Assembly: GCF_014695775.1 (NCBI RefSeq)
Contig: NZ_JACJOX010000074.1
Span: 17,966 to 81,965, forward strand
Direction: 5' to 3'
Source: Leptolyngbya sp. FACHB-60
GTDB taxonomy: Bacteria > Cyanobacteriota > Cyanobacteriia > Phormidesmidales > Phormidesmidaceae
DNA: 64,000 nucleotides
Each line of letters starts with the position of its first letter. The stretch's first letter is position 1. Below the pieces are notes generated by a model. That model searched no databases. It was not told where the DNA came from and worked only from the letters and a program-made list of their open reading frames with translations. The translations under genes were made by a program, and so were the position numbers. Positions 43,705 through 52,017 of this stretch are shown in pieces.

Positions 43705-43841
43705 CCGTCCATCTGACTGGCAAAGCCTCCCAGTTCACTGCTGAGCAATATTCTTTAAACGGCAGGTTTTAAGTAGGCTGCTAAACGCTGCTGGTCAGTC
43801 CAATTACGTCCTAACACCTCACAGACAAAAGGATTAAAGCC

Positions 43842-45248
43842 ATGACGAGGATCAATCGGCGATCGCTCCTCCAGGGGGCGGTTGGTTTTACGGCAGGGCT
43901 AGCCGCTTCGGCCTGTAGTCAGGCGCTGCGATCGGGCAGTCCACCTTCCGGCGGGGCAGCGGCTCAGGCCGCCAACGTCGAGCAGGTTGTTGACCCGGCC
44001 AGTTTGGAGCGGTCTCAGATCAAAGTGGGCTATGTGCCCGTCAACGATTGCGCTCCCTTTGCGATCGCCCAGGCCAAAGGTTTTTTCCACAAATATGGGC
44101 TGACGGTCACCCTCAACCGCGAGGCCAGTTGGGGCACCTCTCGCGATGGCGTCATCTTTGGGCGGCTCGACGCGTCCCCGGTGGTTTCTGGAGCTGTGAC
44201 CAACGCCCGCGTTGGGGCTGAGGGTGCTCCTCAGGCTCCCATGTGTGCGGCCCTGACCATTCACCGCCACGGCAACGCCATGACCATGAACCGCGCCATG
44301 TGGGAGTCTGGTCTGCGCCCTTGGCGAGAATATGAGGGCGATCTGGAGGCCTTTGGTCGCGATTTTCGGGGCTATTTCGATGGCATACCCACATCTCAAA
44401 AAGTCTGGGCCACGGTGCTCAGTTCAGCCATCTACGAATACTTCATTCGCTACCTCTCGGCGGCAGCGGGGGTCGACCCAATAGAAGCGTTTCGCATTAT
44501 TATTAGTCCCCCGCCGCAGATGGTTTCCAACATCAGGATTGGGGCAATGCAGGCGTACATGGTGGCCGAGCCGTGGAATACCCGTGCCATCTCCGGCAAC
44601 GAGGATGTTGGCTTCACCTTTGCCCATGGCAAAGAGGTGTGGCGAGGCCACCCCGACCGGGTGCTGGCGGTGATGGAAGACTTTATCAACGAAAACCCCA
44701 AGACCTACCGCTCCCTCGTTAAGGCGATGATCGAGGCCTGCCGCTACTGCGACGACCCGGCCAATCGCACCGAAGTTGCAGAGATTATCTCGGATCGAGC
44801 GTTTACTGGGGCAAAGCCCAAATTTACGGAGCCTGCCCTGGTGGGCAACTACAACTACGGCGGTTTCGACGGCAAAAGTCGCACTGTTCAAATGCCAGAT
44901 AGCACTATCTTTTTTGAAATGCCCGAGGACCTGCCCCATCCCCCTGGAGACCATTCCACCTTTCTGTGGTCGTCTCAGTCGATCTGGCTGATGACCCAAG
45001 CGGCTCGTTGGGGACAGATCGCCGAGGTTCCAGCCGATGCGGAGGCCAAAGCCCACCAGGCCTGGCGCACCGATCTATATCGAGAAATTGCCGGAGAAAT
45101 GGGTATTGAATGCCCAGCGGATGATTACAAAGTAGAGCCTGGGGAGCTATTTATTGATGGTGTTGCCTATGACCCCAGCGACCCGGTGGGCTATTTGAAC
45201 GGGTTTGAGATTCGCGCTAACCGTCCTCAACGAATCTATATGGGGTGA
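43842..45248 (+). CDS. NrtA/CmpA-family substrate-binding protein, Tat lipoprotein
   Basis: A 468-residue exported binding protein. The leader has a twin-arginine motif NRRSLLQG followed by a lipobox-like AASACS, so it is probably a Tat-exported lipoprotein. The mature part has IKVGYVPVNDCAPFAIAQAK and REASWGTSRDGVIFGRLDAS, the NrtA/CmpA/CynA pattern, and NIRIGAMQAYMVAEPWNTRA. The alignment is clearly to the family but I cannot place the ligand residues, so nitrate, nitrite, bicarbonate and cyanate remain open. AAGGA lies before the ATG. Confidence 0.9.
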   Translation: MTRINRRSLLQGAVGFTAGLAASACSQALRSGSPPSGGAAAQAANVEQVVDPASLERSQIKVGYVPVNDCAPFAIAQAKGFFHKYGLTVTLNREASWGTSRDGVIFGRLDASPVVSGAVTNARVGAEGAPQAPMCAALTIHRHGNAMTMNRAMWESGLRPWREYEGDLEAFGRDFRGYFDGIPTSQKVWATVLSSAIYEYFIRYLSAAAGVDPIEAFRIIISPPPQMVSNIRIGAMQAYMVAEPWNTRAISGNEDVGFTFAHGKEVWRGHPDRVLAVMEDFINENPKTYRSLVKAMIEACRYCDDPANRTEVAEIISDRAFTGAKPKFTEPALVGNYNYGGFDGKSRTVQMPDSTIFFEMPEDLPHPPGDHSTFLWSSQSIWLMTQAARWGQIAEVPADAEAKAHQAWRTDLYREIAGEMGIECPADDYKVEPGELFIDGVAYDPSDPVGYLNGFEIRANRPQRIYMG

Positions 45249-45380
45249 GGGTTAGCAGGTTAAAAGACTGGCAAGTCAACACCTTTAGGCCAGCGAACTT
45301 TCTAGCTTTTAACCCTAAGCCAAGCCCATTTCCCCGCCAACAGTCTTCCTTGCTCTAGACGCACTATTCAGGAGAAAACC

Positions 45381-46223
45381 ATGGTCAAATCAAGTCATTA
45401 CCCTCAGCCCTCTGAGCAACGGCAGGCTGAGTTTGAAACGGATTTTTTGGTCGTTCAAGATCTGGTGAAGGCTTACCCTAGCGCTGGGGGTGACCCTACA
45501 GTTGTGCTTGACAACATCAACCTCACCGTTGGTGCCAACGAGTTTATCGCCATTATTGGCCACTCGGGCTGCGGCAAATCGACGCTGCTCAAAATTGTCA
45601 GCGGGTTAGAGCAGGCCACCTCTGGCGGAGTGTTTTTGGAGGGTTCACCGATTAAAAAACCGGGAGCCGATCGCATGATGGTGTTCCAAAACTATTCGCT
45701 GCTGCCCTGGCTGACGGTGCGCGAAAATGTGCGGCTGGCGGTGAATGAGGTGTGCGACCATCTTTCTCCCCATGATCGCACTGACCTGGTGGAAGAGCAC
45801 CTAGCCATGGTCAACCTCACCGACGCAGCCTTGAAATACCCTGACGAGCTGTCGGGCGGCATGAAGCAGCGGGTCGGCATTGCCCGCGCCCTAGCGATTC
45901 GGCCCAAGATGCTGCTGATGGATGAACCCTTTGGAGCCCTTGATGCCCTCACCCGAGGCCACCTTCAGCGTCAGGTGCTCGACATTTGGGAGCGCAACCC
46001 CCAGGCAGTGATGATGATTACCCACGATGTGGATGAAGCCATCTATATGGCCGATCGCATTGTGATGATGACCAATGGCCCCAATGCCAACATCGGCGAA
46101 ATTTTGAAGGTGCCCTTTGACCACCCGCGCGATCGCACGGCCCTGCGCGAGTCGCGGGAGTATTACGACCTGCGCAACCACGCCCTTGGGTTTCTCGACA
46201 GCTACTTTGAGCAAATGAGCTAG
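45381..46223 (+). CDS. ABC transporter ATP-binding protein (NrtD/CmpD type)
   Basis: A 280-residue ATPase. Walker A GHSGCGKSTLLKIVSG, Q-loop FQNYSLLPWL, ABC signature LSGGMKQRVGIARAL, Walker B LLMDEPFGALD and the switch histidine MITHDVDEA are all present. It is of the NrtD/CmpD/CynD size. There is no second, NrtC/CmpC-type ATPase fused to a binding domain, so the transporter resembles the single-ATPase cyanate type in composition. AGGAG precedes the ATG. Confidence 0.95.
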   Translation: MVKSSHYPQPSEQRQAEFETDFLVVQDLVKAYPSAGGDPTVVLDNINLTVGANEFIAIIGHSGCGKSTLLKIVSGLEQATSGGVFLEGSPIKKPGADRMMVFQNYSLLPWLTVRENVRLAVNEVCDHLSPHDRTDLVEEHLAMVNLTDAALKYPDELSGGMKQRVGIARALAIRPKMLLMDEPFGALDALTRGHLQRQVLDIWERNPQAVMMITHDVDEAIYMADRIVMMTNGPNANIGEILKVPFDHPRDRTALRESREYYDLRNHALGFLDSYFEQMS

Positions 46224-46263
46224 GGGCGTTGGCGTGAGCAACACTGACCACAGCTCACTCGCT

Positions 46264-46512
46264 CTACTCCGCTAATACGTAGCGGGTGAGTACGCGCATG
46301 ATTTCGTTGATGCGTCCGGTGGGCTGGGGCTTGCTCCACTCGCGCACTTCGGCAAAGCCGAGGCGATAGAGTTCGTGGATGATGCGCTCTACGCCGTAGG
46401 TGCTGCCGACAACTAATATACGGATGACCTCGCGCCCCGGCTCGGCAGCGGGTTCGATGGTGACTTGCAAAGCGGGATTGGACAAAGTTAAGGGAATAAA
46501 CGCTTGCGGCAT
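46264..46512 (-). CDS. Small conserved protein, unknown
   Basis: An 82-residue soluble protein (MPQAFIPLTLSNPALQVTIE, ending VLTRYVLAE). The fold may be ferredoxin-like (IRILVVGSTYGVERIIHELY), but no family is recognised. It runs opposite to the ABC operon and diverges from the XRE gene across a perfect inverted repeat. Base composition is like that of the surrounding core genes. Confidence 0.65.
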   Translation of the reverse strand: MPQAFIPLTLSNPALQVTIEPAAEPGREVIRILVVGSTYGVERIIHELYRLGFAEVREWSKPQPTGRINEIMRVLTRYVLAE

Positions 46513-46525
46513 AAGAAACCTTCTT

Positions 46526-46582
46526 GTTGCTTAATGGATCACAAGATAGCACCAAATTCAGGCTTGTGATCCATTAAGCAAC
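46526..46582. repeat. Perfect 20-bp inverted repeat in a divergent promoter region
   Basis: GTTGCTTAATGGATCACAAG (46526-46545) is exactly reverse-complemented at 46563-46582, with a 17-bp spacer. It lies between the 82-residue gene and the XRE regulator start, 37 bp from the latter. It may be the operator of that regulator, a stem-loop, or the scar of a mobile element. Confidence 0.8.
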
Positions 46583-46618
46583 GTTTACGAACCTATGAGT
46601 CTCTGACACAGTTGGAGC

Positions 46619-46864
46619 ATGGGTAGAGCAAGCCAAGCATTGAGACAGGTTTTAGACACCTACGGCATCAGCCAAAACCAGCTTGCCGGAGCTATGGGCG
46701 TAGAGCGAGGCAGTGTCTCCCGCTGGTACCACGACAAACGCGATCCCACAGCGGAAACGGTTGTAGAAATTGTAGAAGCTTTGAAGAGGCTTAACTTTCA
46801 AGCGGCAGAAGAGTTTATCAAAATCTATCTTGGATGTATTTTGGAGGATGAGCAGAAAGAATAG
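46619..46864 (+). CDS. XRE-family helix-turn-helix regulator
   Basis: An 81-residue protein. The helix-turn-helix spans residues ~13-50: TYGISQNQLAGAMGVERGSV followed by SRWYHDKRDPT. The C-terminus is a short helix (EEFIKIYLGCILEDEQ). This small type is common in cyanobacteria, often at mobile loci. The flanking inverted repeat suggests autoregulation (inference). It marks the left side of an AT-rich accessory stretch. Confidence 0.88.
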   Translation: MGRASQALRQVLDTYGISQNQLAGAMGVERGSVSRWYHDKRDPTAETVVEIVEALKRLNFQAAEEFIKIYLGCILEDEQKE

Positions 46865-47003
46865 CACCTTGATGGCAGAACTCCTCTAAATAGTCAACCT
46901 TGCCATTAAAGAAATAATAGATATTGGATTGTATCACTTAAGAGATTAGGATCTTTCTCAACTAAATTGTTCTGAAGACCGCGTTTTCTTAAAAAAAAAT
47001 TGC

Positions 47004-47600
47004 ATGAACAAAGGCCTTGTCTATGAGCATAAAGTACTAAAAGAGGTCACTCAAATGATAGATAGTGGTCGTTTTGGCTTGGTTCCATCCCAAGCCAAGG
47101 TTAGCCATAAGCCGTCCTATTACTCACGTGATCGCGAGAAAAATATCATTTTTGATGTTTCAGTAGAAGTTTTTATGATTGATGCTGTCGATCCTTATTT
47201 TGTATGGGTTTGGGAGTGCAAAAATTATAATCACAAAGTACCTGTTGATGACGTAGAAGAATTTCATTCTAAACTTACTCAAATTGGAGCAAATCGTACC
47301 AAAGGCACCATCATCACTCCTAAAGGATTTGATGATGGTGCCTTAAATTTTGCTCGTTCTAAGGGTATTGGCTTATGGCGTTACATACCTCCAGAGGATC
47401 CTATTTGTGTAATGAATGACTCTCAAGTGCCTCGGGATAGCGACATTATCCGTGGACTAACGACTCTAGAGACTTCTAGCTTTAAAGCTTTTGGCATAGG
47501 ACTTTATTATGGAATGACATGTCACGGAAATTTTATCGTGGATCCTTTCGAATGGATCTGGAATGAGTTAGTAGCTGAAATACCAAAGACCTCCTCCTAA
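47004..47600 (+). CDS. PD-(D/E)XK nuclease-like (Mrr-type) protein
   Basis: A 198-residue protein in markedly AT-rich sequence. A nuclease-like core is visible: D51 in IIFDVSVEVF, then E71-x-K73 in VWVWECKNYNHKV, separated by a beta-strand, fitting D-(x)n-ExK. The following VDDVEEFHSKLTQIGANRTK, then GTIITP, is the typical Mrr-like helix-strand continuation. It could be a restriction or DNA-repair nuclease, or a toxin. No methyltransferase lies next to it. The gene is set apart from its neighbours by composition, indicating horizontal gain. Translation starts at an ATG with no clear Shine-Dalgarno. Confidence 0.72.
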   Translation: MNKGLVYEHKVLKEVTQMIDSGRFGLVPSQAKVSHKPSYYSRDREKNIIFDVSVEVFMIDAVDPYFVWVWECKNYNHKVPVDDVEEFHSKLTQIGANRTKGTIITPKGFDDGALNFARSKGIGLWRYIPPEDPICVMNDSQVPRDSDIIRGLTTLETSSFKAFGIGLYYGMTCHGNFIVDPFEWIWNELVAEIPKTSS

Positions 47601-47691
47601 AAATGCTTGGAGGCACGGTCTACTAATAGCTTGTGTGCACTAACTTTTAGTTGAATCGCTACTCATATACAATTGCTTTGAGTTAATCCCA

Positions 47692-47735
47692 TTTTTTTTG
47701 GAAGCTAGGCAAGCTCAGCAAGTTTCATCGTGGCG
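47692..47735. repeat. Imperfect 44-bp direct repeat, left copy
   Basis: Bases 47692-47735 match 48507-48550 at about 35-37 of 44 positions (shared core CTAGGCAAG...TCAGCA). The two copies bracket the 203-residue membrane gene. Confidence 0.65.
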
Positions 47736-47760
47736 GCTACAAATCGTTTCTTTTATAGCT

Positions 47761-48372
47761 TCACTTTAGTCTTTTAATTCCGTTATCAGTGAAAATATAG
47801 CCATCATCTTCATACTTTTTCTTGTAACCATCATAGTTTAAATCAATAAATTTTCTGATCTCGATTTTTCTTCGAGATTCCACAACTCGGGATAAAGAAT
47901 GGAAATGAATAAACATTAATACTATATAGACTGACCATTTGTATACCCCAAGAGAATTATGATAAAATGTAACCAAAAACATTAGAAAAAGAAGAATAAA
48001 CCACTCCAAAACGCAATTTCCTATAAAATCCATAATGAGAAGGGTATTGTCTAGTGAAGCATTTCTCTTTCCTATCTTGTATGCATGAACAACTTCAAAG
48101 TTCTCCAGAAAAACTTTAACTCCTTGAGCTGACTGTCTATCCCTTTTCTGTTTTCTTCTTTTTCCCAAAAGATTATCAATATATGGTTGAATGTTAATCC
48201 GATACCACTCGTTAATGAAGAGGCTAAGAATGCCTCCGATACTAGCAGATAAGAAAAGAGCAAGAAGTGGATCGCTTTGTATCACTTGAGAAAATGCGTC
48301 TAAAAAGTTGATCACTTTGATTAGAAGAGTAACATCATAATTATAATGGCTGCTATCAATGCTTATTGGCAA
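47761..48372 (-). CDS. Membrane protein, unknown, in AT-rich island
   Basis: A 203-residue protein. Hydrophobic segments are at about 37-55 (LLALFLSASIGGILSLFI), 108-135 (LEWFILLFLMFLVTFY) and 143-158 (WSVYIVLMFIHFH). Between the first two lies a basic linker (LLGKRRKQKRDRQ), and the C-terminus is charged (YKKKYEDDGYIF). Not recognised. Composition is AT-rich, like the nuclease gene. It reads toward that gene, and the pair may be a defence or toxin-type cassette (speculative). Confidence 0.6.
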   Translation of the reverse strand: MPISIDSSHYNYDVTLLIKVINFLDAFSQVIQSDPLLALFLSASIGGILSLFINEWYRINIQPYIDNLLGKRRKQKRDRQSAQGVKVFLENFEVVHAYKIGKRNASLDNTLLIMDFIGNCVLEWFILLFLMFLVTFYHNSLGVYKWSVYIVLMFIHFHSLSRVVESRRKIEIRKFIDLNYDGYKKKYEDDGYIFTDNGIKRLK

Positions 48373-48790
48373 GGTATGCCCTAACGTCAGATAACTGTTC
48401 AGCTTAATAATATAGGGTGAACAGTGCTCATCATCAGTTTGAACACCATACGAGTGGTAAGTGGTTAATGCTTATTATTAAAAATAAGCTGTATTAGTTA
48501 GTTCAATTTTCTTTGGAAACTAGGCAAGTTCAGCAGGTCGCATTGGGGCGATCGCCCATTCACCCTCCTCAACGCCAAAGTTATCGCTGAGCAGTGATGA
48601 CTTTCACAACAAAAGCTCCACCGCAAAGCCTGCTGACTATGAATTAAAGGGCTAGCATCCTCCTGACGGCGATCCAGCTCAAGCACCATAAGCGCCTTCA
48701 TTTCTTCAAATCACCCCTACTGGCGAAAGATGCAGAGCCATAGCGCTAAAATGGGAAGCTGCGTTGTTGCTATACCCAAAGCCTAGACCT
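48373..48790. other. Intergenic region, island right edge
   Basis: About 420 bp. AT-rich until about 48500, then of host composition, marking the right boundary of the island. It contains the second direct repeat. A leftward open frame of 67 codons (48498-48701) has no support. A promoter for miaB must lie in the last ~100 bp. Confidence 0.45.
48507..48550. repeat. Imperfect 44-bp direct repeat, right copy
   Basis: Right partner of the repeat at 47692-47735, close to where base composition returns to the host level. Confidence 0.65.
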
Positions 48791-50152
48791 ATGGCCGGTT
48801 CTGCTCGTCAATATCACATCACCACCTTCGGCTGCCAGATGAACAAGGCCGACTCCGAGCGCATGGCGGGCATTCTCGACACCATGGGCCTCACCTGGAC
48901 CGACGACCCCTACGAAGCCGACGTGGTGCTTTACAACACCTGCACCATTCGCGACAACGCCGAGCAAAAAGTCTACTCCTACCTGGGTCGCCAGGCCAGG
49001 CGCAAGCACGAAAACCCCGACCTGACGCTAATTGTGGCCGGGTGCGTGGCTCAGCAAGAAGGCGAAGCCCTGCTGCGCCGGGTGCCCGAACTCGATCTGG
49101 TGATGGGGCCACAGCATGCCAACCGCCTGCAAGACCTGCTAGAGCAAGTGTTCGACGGCAACCAGGTCGTCGCCACCGAAGAGGTGGACATTATGGAAGA
49201 CATTACCAAGCCCCGACGCGACAGCACCATTACCGCCTGGGTGAACGTGATCTATGGCTGCAACGAGCGCTGCACCTACTGCGTCGTGCCCGGCGTACGC
49301 GGCGTCGAGCAGTCGCGTACCCCAGAGGCCATCCGCGCCGAGATGGAAGAACTGGGCCGCCAGGGCTTCAAAGAAGTCACCCTGCTGGGCCAAAACATCG
49401 ACGCCTATGGCCGCGACCTGCCCGGCTCTACTCTAGAGGGGCGGCACCAACACACCCTCACCGACCTGCTGTATTTTGTCCACGATGTGCCCGGCATTGA
49501 GCGCATTCGCTTTGCCACCAGCCACCCCCGCTACTTTACCGAGCGGCTGATTCGCGCCTGCGCCGAACTGCCCAAGGTGTGCGAGCACTTCCACATTCCC
49601 TTTCAGTCGGGCGACAACGACGTGCTGAAAGCCATGGCGCGGGGCTACACCCACGAAAAATATCGCCGCATTATCGACACCGTGCGGCGCTACCTGCCCG
49701 ACGCCGCCCTCAGTGCCGATGCGATCGTCGGCTTCCCCGGCGAAACCGAGGAACAGTTTCAGCGCACGATGGATTTGGTCAACGACATTGGCTTTGACCA
49801 GCTCAACACAGCCGCCTATTCGCCCCGCCCCGGCACCCCCGCCGCCCTATGGGAAAATCAGCTGTCTGAAGAGGTGAAGGCCGATCGCCTCCAGCGGCTC
49901 AATCATTTGGTGAATACGAAGGCGGCGGAGCGATCGCAGCGCTACGCGGGCCGCATCGAAGAAGTGCTAGTCGAAGCCGCCAACCCGAAGAACCCCACCC
50001 AGGTGATGGGCCGCACCCGAGGCAACCGGCTGGCCTTCTTTGCTGGCGATTTTGCGGTGCTGAAGGGCGAGCTAGTTCAGGTCAAAATTACCGAAGTGCG
50101 CCCCTTTAGCCTGACCGGAGAACCGCTGCGGGTGCCCGCGATCGCAGGCTAA
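48791..50152 (+). CDS. miaB: tRNA-2-methylthio-N6-dimethylallyladenosine synthase
   Basis: A 453-residue radical SAM methylthiotransferase from the ATG at 48791 (MAGSARQYHITTFGCQMNKA); a TTG at 48764 is upstream in frame. UPF0004 domain with three cysteines (TFGCQMNKADSE, YNTCTIRDNAEQK, VAGCVAQQEG). Radical SAM core with NVIYGCNERCTYCVVPGVRG (4Fe-4S triad). C-terminal TRAM domain with VMGRTRGNRLAFF and VRPFSLTGEPLRVPAIAG. It acts on tRNA position A37. Two displaced copies of its 3' end occur downstream. Confidence 0.96.
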   Translation: MAGSARQYHITTFGCQMNKADSERMAGILDTMGLTWTDDPYEADVVLYNTCTIRDNAEQKVYSYLGRQARRKHENPDLTLIVAGCVAQQEGEALLRRVPELDLVMGPQHANRLQDLLEQVFDGNQVVATEEVDIMEDITKPRRDSTITAWVNVIYGCNERCTYCVVPGVRGVEQSRTPEAIRAEMEELGRQGFKEVTLLGQNIDAYGRDLPGSTLEGRHQHTLTDLLYFVHDVPGIERIRFATSHPRYFTERLIRACAELPKVCEHFHIPFQSGDNDVLKAMARGYTHEKYRRIIDTVRRYLPDAALSADAIVGFPGETEEQFQRTMDLVNDIGFDQLNTAAYSPRPGTPAALWENQLSEEVKADRLQRLNHLVNTKAAERSQRYAGRIEEVLVEAANPKNPTQVMGRTRGNRLAFFAGDFAVLKGELVQVKITEVRPFSLTGEPLRVPAIAG

Positions 50153-50452
50153 CCACTGCTAAGCGTTGGGCTGAGAGCAATTAAGGACACCATAATTTGT
50201 TGAGCGCAGAGCGGGGCTGCTGCGCTGGGTTGTCGTGCGATCGCTGCCTCAGCCCAATTTTGCCGAATTGGGATTGCAAGGGTAGAGGATGCGATCGCCC
50301 AGCTCAAGCTAACCAAAAGCCCTTAACTTCTGTGCCTTTAGCTACATTTATGCAGCTATGTCAGCAAAGTGTGACAAAATACTTTGAAAGTATTTTTGCT
50401 TATCGACTGCGTCGGGCAGTCAGGCGGCCAAGGGCCAACAGCGGACACCACT
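50153..50452. other. Intergenic region between miaB and the HPP gene
   Basis: About 300 bp. A hairpin CCCAATT (50253-50259)/AATTGGG (50266-50272) with a six-base loop is present, without a T-run. It must contain the HPP promoter; no clear NtcA site of the form GTA-N8-TAC was seen. An open frame here has no family support. Confidence 0.4.
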
Positions 50453-50983
50453 ATGAGACAGCTTAACTATCGACCTGCGCCTCGAACCCTCAGGATATTT
50501 CGCCCTTCACCCCATCAGCCGCGATTTACCCACGAGCAAATTTTCACCTCCTACCTGTGCAGCTTTGTGGGTATTGCCGTCCTGGCCTACCTCACGGCAT
50601 ACACCGGCTATCCCTTGATTGTCGCCCCCTTTGGGGCTACGGCGGTGCTGGTGTTTGCCGTGCCCGAAAGCCCTTTAGCCCAACCCCGCAACGTGATTGG
50701 AGGATGCGTGATTGGGGGGATAGTTTGCGTTGCCTGCGTCAGTCTTTTTGGCACTGCGCCCTGGGTGATGGCGCTGGCCGTGGCCACCTCGATTCAGCTG
50801 ATGCAGTTTACTCACACCCTGCATCCCCCCGCAGGAGCTATTGCCTTAGTGGGCGTGATGAGCGATGCCTCTTGGGATTTTGTCTTTACTCCCGTGTTGA
50901 CAGGGGCGGTTTTGCTAGTGCTTTGCACAGTGGCCTTTAGCCGTTGGATTCCGGGCCGCCCTTACCCAAAACACTGGCTCTGA
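50453..50983 (+). CDS. HPP family membrane protein, probable nitrite permease
   Basis: About 176 residues from the ATG at 50453 (MRQLNYRPAPRTLRIF). Four to five helices. HPP-family signatures are APFGATAVLVFAVPESPLAQ, PRNVIGG, and FTHTLHPPAGAIALVGV, with the eponymous HPP. Members from cyanobacteria and chloroplasts have been shown to transport nitrite (published family knowledge), so that role is plausible. The gene lies between miaB and a displaced copy of the miaB 3' end, so it may have been gained by insertion at this locus. Confidence 0.85.
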   Translation: MRQLNYRPAPRTLRIFRPSPHQPRFTHEQIFTSYLCSFVGIAVLAYLTAYTGYPLIVAPFGATAVLVFAVPESPLAQPRNVIGGCVIGGIVCVACVSLFGTAPWVMALAVATSIQLMQFTHTLHPPAGAIALVGVMSDASWDFVFTPVLTGAVLLVLCTVAFSRWIPGRPYPKHWL

Positions 50984-50993
50984 TGGCCTCACC

Positions 50994-51139
50994 GATGGGC
51001 CGCACTCGCGGCAACCGACTGGCCTTCTTTGCGCGATTTTGCGGCCCTGAAAGGCGAACTGGTTCAGGTCAAAATTACCGAAGTGCGCCCCTTTAGCCTG
51101 ACCGGGGAGCCGATTCAGGCGTTAGTTGCCGCTGGCTAG
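50994..51139 (+). pseudogene. Displaced 3'-end copy of miaB
   Basis: The segment aligns with miaB 50005-50152: MGRTRGNRLAFF is encoded at the start and VKITEVRPFSLTGEP near the end. Similarity is about 85% by eye up to the PFSLTGEP block. A two-base deletion at the FFAGDF codons shifts the frame. After it the reading restores to ...FSLTGEPIQALVAAG and a stop, an ending that differs from the intact gene. It is not expressible as a protein and looks like a recombination remnant. Confidence 0.88.
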
Positions 51140-51271
51140 GTAGACATGGCCGAGGTAGACTGCCCTTCAAAAACGAAAAGTATCGTTCCATCGTCTGGTG
51201 GACGGGTCTAATACCTGGTCGAGCAGGGTGATCAGTCATAATGGTTGAACGGCTTAGGTAGGGATCTCTCT

Positions 51272-51493
51272 ATGCAGATGCAACTTGAACTGCCGGACTC
51301 GGTAAATGTAGACCAAAGGTATGTCAAAGAAGCCTTGATGGCTGTGCTGTATTCGACGGGCAAAGTATCGGCCCACCAGGCCTGCCAAATTTTGAACATG
51401 ACGCGTCGGTCTTTCGACGAGATACTGCCCCACTACGGGTTCTCAGCGTTAGTAGACAGTGACGACAATCTTGATACCGAGCTAAGTGCCTAA
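51272..51493 (+). CDS. UPF0175 family protein, putative antitoxin
   Basis: A 73-residue protein from the ATG at 51272 (MQMQLELPDSVNVDQRYVKE). Contains VKEALMAVLYSTGKVSAHQA and NMTRRSFDEILPHYGF, the UPF0175 helix-turn-helix-like pattern. Such genes regularly precede DUF3368 genes. Its stop codon overlaps the next start by one base (TAATG), so the pair is translationally coupled. Confidence 0.85.
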   Translation: MQMQLELPDSVNVDQRYVKEALMAVLYSTGKVSAHQACQILNMTRRSFDEILPHYGFSALVDSDDNLDTELSA

Positions 51494-51990
51494 TGGCGTC
51501 GGATATCATCGTTAGTGATGCTGGGCCGATGATCAGCCTAGAAAAGCTATCGGATGGTTATGGTTGGATGCAGCAACTCTATGGCCAAGTTCTGATTCCA
51601 GGAGCTGTTGCCCAGGAACTGTATCAGGGGATGTTCTCGAACTGGGAAGCTTACCGGAGCCATTACAATTTTGGCGATTTTATCTCGGTCGTTGAAGTCA
51701 CCACTACGGAAACATTCCCTGGATACGATCTGCTGGATGTCGGGGAAAGGCAAGCGATTCAACTAGCTTGGAAGCAGCAATTACCCCTGCTAATCGAGGA
51801 AGAGCAGGGCAGGCAGGTTGCTAAAGCCCTTGGTCTGACATTTTCTGGTTTGGCAGGGCAGATCCTCAAGGCTTACCGAGAGCAAGTCATTTCTTCAACC
51901 GTGGCCCAGGCCAGTTTGGCTGAGTTGCTAAAGACTGGACGTATTGGCAAGAGACTGTACGCTGGACTTTTGGAAACCCTTGATCAGTAA
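51493..51990 (+). CDS. DUF3368 PIN-like protein, putative toxin
   Basis: A 165-residue protein (MASDIIVSDAGPMISLEKLS). Carries the DUF3368 signature: DAGPMISLEKL near the start, VLIPGAVAQEL, DVGERQAIQLAW and FSGLAGQILKAY. A PIN-related nuclease fold is expected, with acidic residues in SDAGP and the E of GERQAIQLA. Coupled to the UPF0175 gene, forming a probable type II toxin-antitoxin pair (inference from family). Confidence 0.87.
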   Translation: MASDIIVSDAGPMISLEKLSDGYGWMQQLYGQVLIPGAVAQELYQGMFSNWEAYRSHYNFGDFISVVEVTTTETFPGYDLLDVGERQAIQLAWKQQLPLLIEEEQGRQVAKALGLTFSGLAGQILKAYREQVISSTVAQASLAELLKTGRIGKRLYAGLLETLDQ

Positions 51991-52017
51991 AGGCTTCCAG
52001 TGTTGATTTTGAGATTG

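Noticed and set aside
44424..45056. 210-codon frame opposite the ABC binding protein
   Set aside because: Antisense shadow; the plus-strand frame matches NrtA/CmpA.
48498..48701. 67-codon leftward frame at the island edge
   Set aside because: Crosses the direct repeat and the composition boundary; no ribosome-binding site or homology pattern.
50340..50400. NtcA-type site upstream of the HPP gene
   Set aside because: GTGACAAAATAC has spacing of six, not the required GTA-N8-TAC.
50197..50466. 89-codon frame before the HPP gene
   Set aside because: Low-quality composition and overlaps the HPP start; no family features.
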